A stretch of DNA of 39,568 nucleotides from Cyanobium sp. NAT70. GTDB taxonomy: Bacteria > Cyanobacteriota > Cyanobacteriia > PCC-6307 > Cyanobiaceae. Shown in pieces: positions 38,914 to 39,568 of this stretch (position 1 is the first letter of the stretch; each line of letters starts with the position of its first letter). Position numbers and translations under genes: made by a program. The notes under the pieces are model-generated. The model made no database searches, was not told the origin of the DNA, and was given only the letters and a program-made list of their open reading frames with translations. Location: NCBI GenBank assembly GCA_002701375.1, contig NZVB01000022.1, forward strand, positions 1 to 39,568. The letters are read 5' to 3'.

Positions 38914-39190
38914 TTGCGCAGGAGCCGAGAGGCAAGAGCGCAGACAGAAGCGCCGCAAGCGAAAGCATTGTGGTGTTTTTGGTTGCTTACGAGACCAAGC
39001 GGGAGCGATCCCACGGTGTTGTAAGTTTCACAAGCGGTCGCGAGACCGCACGGCCAACCGCTTCTGTAAGGGAGCGCGATGGCAGAACCTGGACAACTGA
39101 AAAGTTTAGGAACTGACGCTTTCATCGCGTTTAGTTGCTGATGAGGACCGCGAGGTTTTGATGAGCAATTAAATGAGAAGCGATGAAGGT
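38914..39190 (+). ncRNA. Putative structured RNA (independent ncRNA or part of a long rRNA-operon leader)
   Basis: Long-range perfect helix 38944-38952/39059-39067 (ACAGAAGCG/CGCTTCTGT) plus four GNRA-capped hairpins: GGGA[GCGA]TCCC 39001-39012, GCGGTC[GCGA]GACCGC 39034-39049, AACT[GAAA]AGTT 39095-39106, and an extended stem capped by CC[GCGA]GG near 39117-39189. Boundaries are inferred. Confidence 0.5.
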
Positions 39191-39339
39191 GTGAGGTCCC
39201 GTCAAAAATTTTAGTTGCAGAAACTTATTGCTGCAGCAGAAGACGCTCTCACGGCTGATTTTGTTGTCGGTGTGCAATAAGTGGAGCAACGACCGGATCT
39301 GAGATTCGGGAAAGCCATAAGAGGAAGAGATTCTGATTG

Positions 39340-39353
39340 TGCACTCTTTGAAC
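39340..39353 (+). promoter_or_regulatory. boxA-like rRNA antitermination element in the 16S leader
   Basis: TGCACTCTTTGAAC resembles the rRNA boxA consensus (TGCTCTTTGAA/TGCTCTTTAACA), about 140 nt upstream of 16S. Confidence 0.5.
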
Positions 39354-39480
39354 CCTTTCTGTCAGAGGAAAGGAGGCATCAACTGCATTTGGTTTAATTG
39401 AACTAAAATTGTGGGTGAAGCAAAACATTCTGAGGGGAACATTGATCGCAAGATGAATGATTGTCCAAAAGGGAATGACT

Positions 39481-39568
<88 letters not shown>

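Noticed and set aside
38877-39116. 79-aa ORF (MAESLDQVLCC...GVVSFTSGRETARPTASV...) and opposite 74-aa ORF over the putative structured RNA
   Set aside because: No recognisable domain, low-complexity basic composition, and the DNA is better explained by RNA helices. The short SF-S-R-T-A resemblance to cyanobacterial tmRNA tags was considered chance because no tRNA-like tmRNA ends are present.

Overview
39.6 kb window whose gene content and composition fit a marine picocyanobacterium (Synechococcus-like). Recognisable genes include psbU, ndhO, petL, crr7, zeta-carotene desaturase and a cyanobacterial-type 16S rRNA start at the right edge. The left edge cuts an iron-uptake-type porin. About 41 protein genes are supported, mostly core metabolism and conserved cyanobacterial families. 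No CRISPR array, transposase, integrase, prophage or tRNA was seen. The strongest unexplained signals are: (1) a putative structured RNA at about 38,914-39,190, with four plus-strand GNRA-capped hairpins and a long-range 9-bp helix, just upstream of the 16S gene; (2) a 155-nt psbU-nadB spacer with four consecutive hairpins, the last a strong intrinsic terminator ending about 8 nt before the nadB ATG, which resembles an attenuator; (3) all nine convergent gene pairs either overlap or lie within 14 nt of each other; (4) a tandem PTPS-domain protein whose first domain lacks the catalytic His; (5) a small low-GC RTX protein with an unusual CGC motif; (6) a divergent pair whose ATG codons share one CATG. 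Assignments come from reading protein motifs and nucleotide complementarity by eye; no search or folding program was run.
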